64,000 nt of DNA from Sindora glabra. Its lineage: Eukaryota; Streptophyta; Magnoliopsida; Fabales; Fabaceae. The position numbers and the translations under genes were made by a program. The DNA lies in NCBI GenBank assembly GCA_020226215.1, contig CM035227.1, positions 106,995,732 to 107,059,731 on the forward strand. Reading direction: 5' to 3'. The notes below the pieces were generated by a model. It saw only the letters and a list, made by a program, of their open reading frames with translations, was not told the DNA's origin and did no database searches. Positions 60,484 through 64,000 of the stretch are shown piece after piece (position 1 is the first letter of the stretch; each line of letters begins with the position of its first letter).

Positions 60484-63075
60484 TAAAAGTGGTTATTCCT
60501 ACCATTCAAGTCAATCTATTTATCAAACTTATTGAAGCAATCATTCATATAATTTGTTTAATAATTTTATTTAATAGAATTTGTATTATAAAATTATTTA
60601 TTAAATTTAATTACTTACTATTTTTTACAATTTTTTTAATTATTACTAAAATATTATTTTAATTTATTATTAATATTCTATTAAAATAAAATTTTTATAT
60701 TTTATTATATTTATCTATTTATAATTTAATTATTAATTATTTTTAAATAATATTTTTAAAAAATTAATATAAATTTTTAAATAAATTAACATGTCAATCC
60801 AAATTTAAATAAACGTATAGTATTCATATTATATATTGTATTATATCAAAAATTGCCACTCGTATTTATAAGTCTAGAACTTAATTATTTTAATGGGTTA
60901 TGACTAAAGTTTAAGAAGTTTGCCAGCAAGTAAGGAAGAAAGATTATTGTTTGCATTAAGAAAAATATATATTAATAGATTGTAAAATTGTTAGTATTAA
61001 AACTTGAAAATTAAATCCATCATTTATAGCATTAATAATAATTGCAAAGGTCTAGAATAGTCATTACACTTTAAAAATACTAAACTCAATATACACATGA
61101 AAAAAAAGAGGCTGCAAAATAAAATGTATTTGGTAAAAACATATTCTTTAAATGAGATAGATTTCAAAATCTAGAGTAATTTGAAATAAAATGAGTTTCA
61201 AAACATATATAAATAAGAAAAGGTAATTTGATCATAAAATAATTCTTTTGATTATTCATTATGGTTTAATGGTTAAAATTAATATTTTCTTAATGAAAAT
61301 TTTAAATTGAACTCAATAATAGGATTTTTGTAAAAATGAGGGAAAGTTTGTATATATTTTAAAATATTTAGAGAAAAAGTCTATGTAATTTTGATTAAAT
61401 TAAAAAAAGGCCTATGTATTTTGCTTTTTGAAATTTTACTAAGTAGGCCAACACAAGAAATAGATCTTAACAAGGGGATTGAATCGTAATCATTAGATCT
61501 TTTAGCGAGAAATTAGAATTAAAATATAAAATTATATAATTTTTTAAATAATAATATAAGTATTTAATCATATTTTAATATTAAACATCAAATATAAAAT
61601 CTTATGGCTATGATTTTTCTTTTATTTCCACGTAAAAATACCCCCACTCTATATTCAGTAACATCACACTGTTGATAACTCCTTGGGAGAACCATTACAA
61701 CTTTTGTTTCTTACAGTTAGATATTGCAAAGAATATTCTGTTTTGGCATAATGATAGACTGTAGGAAATAGTAGAGGATTCTAAATTGAAGACGTGGTTC
61801 CATTATTGATCATGTTTCCCTAAAGTTACAGAATCATTGGCCAAAGATTTCTTTCCGAATAACCCTTTTATTCTCTGTGTCCCTGAACTTCTTTCCCACC
61901 CCATGTTTTAAGGAAAGAAAAGAAGAGAAGTTAAAACGTTGCCCTCACAGATGCAAGGAAAAATTGCCAGTGACTCTAAACTGCTGGTGCATATGCATTT
62001 GCTGCTCTGCTTTTGCTTATAGACTGCTGCAAAAATTTATGATTTTGGAAATGCACACATGGATTTCATTCATTGAGTGAATTAATATAACGAGCAGCAA
62101 CTTATCTTATTCAGAATTGGAAAAAATTTATATACAATAATATATTGATATATTATTAAATTTAACCGTTAATATGATATGCGTAATTTGATGTTAAAAA
62201 AAGATAAATTTGATATAAAATTAAATTTAATAATATATAAATATATCATTATATCAATGATATAACAAATTCTTTTTTATTCTATTAGTTAACTTATGTA
62301 TTTTTTATGTGTTGAAGTTTGTTGCAATTTTAGTATACATGTATATGTAGGAAGAGATTCTAATATACTCTGTAGGTAATTAAAAATTCTTATTTTACTA
62401 GAAAAAATATGCCAATATTTTACTTTTGAGAAAACTCAAAAACATACAAGATAAAAAAATTATAATATATGAATATTTAATGATTTAATTAACTTCTATA
62501 ATTAAAAAAATATTTATTTATAATGTATATTAAAAGTTTCTAGAAGTCTTTTTATTGTGAACAATGTCACTTAATTAAAATCAGATAGAAAATTCGGTAA
62601 TTTCCCTGATAGTAAAATTATCCAGCACTCTTCAATACGAGGGATGATGTAAACTAACGTCATGCTTTTTTACACTGAAAGTCACTTACTAGATTACACA
62701 TGATATAATGAAATAGTCTAATTTTATTATAATATTAGTTTAATAATACTATATATTGGAAATTAAATTTTAAATATAAATTAAATATATGACAATAAAT
62801 TAAATTTGTAAAATTTATTTTAATAAATATAAAAAATTTAAAATTCAACATAAAATCCCATTTTTATCTCTATACCATTTTTTATGTTGGTTTGTTAGTG
62901 ACAACACATACGTACACGGATTGGATCACATAAGACAAATTTTGCTTTCCTTGTCATTTTCTTCCAAATTCTTTTTGCCTTTTTTATTTGTGAAAGCTCA
63001 CAATATTTTTAAACAAAGCAAGTCCATTTGATTTAAATTATGTGTATAATGCTAAAAGAAAATTTGTGAAGAATG

Positions 63076-63636
63076 GCTATAAGCATAGTTTTGAAAATCG
63101 AATCAGATCGGTTGTTCGGATCGATGAACTGATGAATCGATTTGATTAAGGGTGATGAACCAGAAATGTATATGAATCGATCATAATCAATTAGAATCGA
63201 TCAAAATTGGTGAGAACCAGTCAAAATCGATGAACCGAATCATTGAATTAATTTTTATAATTTTTTTTATATTTTTTATAAAAAATAAAAAATTATAATT
63301 TCATAATAATTAAAATATAATATCTTTATAATTTTAGATTAATTAAATTTATATTTTTTATAAAAATATTTTTAACATAAATTATTAACATATTTATTAT
63401 ATTTTATTACTTATTTATTTATATTACTAACTTATATTATTTATTTTTTTAATTTTTAGCATAAATTATTATTATAAATATTTATAATATAAATATTTAT
63501 ATTTATATATATATAATTTATATTTTTTAATTCAAAATCAATCTAACCAATAAACCACTGGGTCAATAATGAATCATTGAATCAATAACTTTTTTGATTC
63601 AATAACTGGCCCGACTTTAAAAATTATGACTATAAG
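63076..63636. mobile_element. hAT-like MITE with near-perfect 8-bp target duplication
   Basis: The element (63,084-63,628, 545 bp) begins CATAGTTTTGAAAATCG and ends, reverse-complemented, CATAATTTTTAAAGTCG. It is flanked by GCTATAAG (63,076-63,083) and ACTATAAG (63,629-63,636), one mismatch in 8. Inside the left end are repeated AATCGAT and GATCGG pieces; the right end carries GGGTCAATAATGAATCATTG-like repeats. No coding. Confidence 0.7.
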
Positions 63637-63899
63637 TATTACATAATCAACAAAGATATCATATTTTTTCTTCCCTGAATTTCATTTATTGCAACAAAAT
63701 GGTCATGCGTCAGAAACTTTCTTCTATATAAACATAAACTAATGGCGAAACCAGAAATTTAATGATAGGGGATGTATACATCCATGGAAGCACCGGCTGC
63801 CATGACCTTAAGAGATTTTTTCTAAGAAAAGAACATGTGAAGACCAGAATCTGGGTTGACCATCGCTCCATCAAAATGCCACCAATGTCTTTGATTTGT
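63637..63899 (-). other. Probable 3' UTR of the edge gene
   Basis: About 260 bp following the stop of the edge gene, moderately GC-rich, with an AATAAA polyadenylation-like hexamer near 63,690 on the minus strand. A 73-codon frame here overlaps the stop and is probably chance. Confidence 0.35.
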
Positions 63900-64000
63900 T
63901 CATGAGTTGCCATTGCTTTGCTTTTCATCATTCTTTTCCGAGTCCCCCATTTCCAACTCCTTCCCTTTCTCTAAGTCAACCTCTTCCAAAGTCACCTCCT
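63900..64000 (-). CDS. Partial gene at the window edge, C-terminal exon, product unknown
   Basis: The minus-strand frame entering at 64,000 stays open for 32 codons and stops at TGA (63,900-63,902). It reads EVTLEEVDLEKGKELEMGDS then EKNDEKQSNGNS: a very charged, low-complexity tail like the end of many plant proteins. Base composition is clearly less AT-rich than the neighbouring DNA, and sequence below 63,900 looks like a 3' UTR (AATAAATGAAATTC near 63,690 on the minus strand). Too little is present to name a family. Confidence 0.4.
   Translation of the reverse strand, partial: EVTLEEVDLEKGKELEMGDSEKNDEKQSNGNS

Larger units (their letters stand above)
55221..63083. other. AT-rich intergenic region with small repeats
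   Basis: About 7.9 kb with no gene I can support. It holds a possible MITE (56,594-57,450), a 224-bp-period tandem duplication (60,055-60,483) and several copies of a short AT-rich motif built from AATATATTGATATATTATTA-like pieces (about 55,060, 56,060, 57,880, 58,700, 59,330, 62,130). Less AT-rich islands at 55,400-55,700, 58,150-58,330 and 61,700-62,090 have short frames only and no recognisable product. Confidence 0.5.

Noticed and set aside
61877..62080. 67-codon Cys-rich plus-strand frame
   Set aside because: Has an ATG but no signal peptide, no homologous pattern I recognise and no conserved cysteine spacing; too short to support.

Overview
This looks like nuclear DNA of a eudicot plant. 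It is very AT-rich, coding exons are split by short GT-AG introns, and most of the rest is transposon sequence in various states of decay. The closest recognisable proteins are plant families: a plant-type PTB splicing factor, a CYP89-type P450, plant LINEs, Ty1/copia and hAT elements. No bacterial, organellar or CRISPR-like features were seen. I did not identify the species.

Layout. 1-4.4 kb is AT-rich with no recognisable gene. 4,426-9,293 is a complete but dead hAT (Ac-like) DNA transposon with imperfect terminal inverted repeats and a perfect 8-bp target duplication. 11.9-13.4 kb is a CYP89-like P450 pseudogene (minus strand), followed by three tandem copies of a ~262-bp repeat. 14.87-~21.5 kb is a nearly full-length, degenerate LINE on the minus strand, with a nested MITE. 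22.0-27.3 kb is the best gene of the window: a PTB-family splicing factor on the minus strand, ten coding exons and 456 residues, plus a 5'-UTR exon. 27.3-31.4 kb is AT-rich spacer with degenerate tandem repeats. 31.4-33.3 kb is a three-exon minus-strand gene for a 294-residue plant membrane protein of unknown function. 34.15-35.23 kb is a second LINE remnant. 35.3-55.2 kb is a large tandem segmental duplication. Copy 1 was later split by a 6.6-kb Ty1/copia element whose empty target site survives in copy 2. Copy 2 contains a ~0.83-kb-arm inverted repeat. 55.2-63.9 kb is spacer with MITEs and short tandem duplications. The last ~100 bp hold what is probably the C-terminus of another minus-strand gene.

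Functionally there are two intact cellular genes (PTB and the membrane protein), one possible edge gene, one dead P450 and several transposons. They do not form a pathway. The most interesting signals are: a probable autoregulatory poison exon in the PTB gene with a very strong polypyrimidine tract and an in-frame stop; the inverted repeat, one arm of which resembles the other duplicate more than its own partner; and the young copia insertion with filled and empty sites side by side, an in-frame stop in gag, no gag ATG and a shortened integrase core. Exon boundaries were assigned by reading splice sites and protein continuity by eye; no alignment or database search was run.
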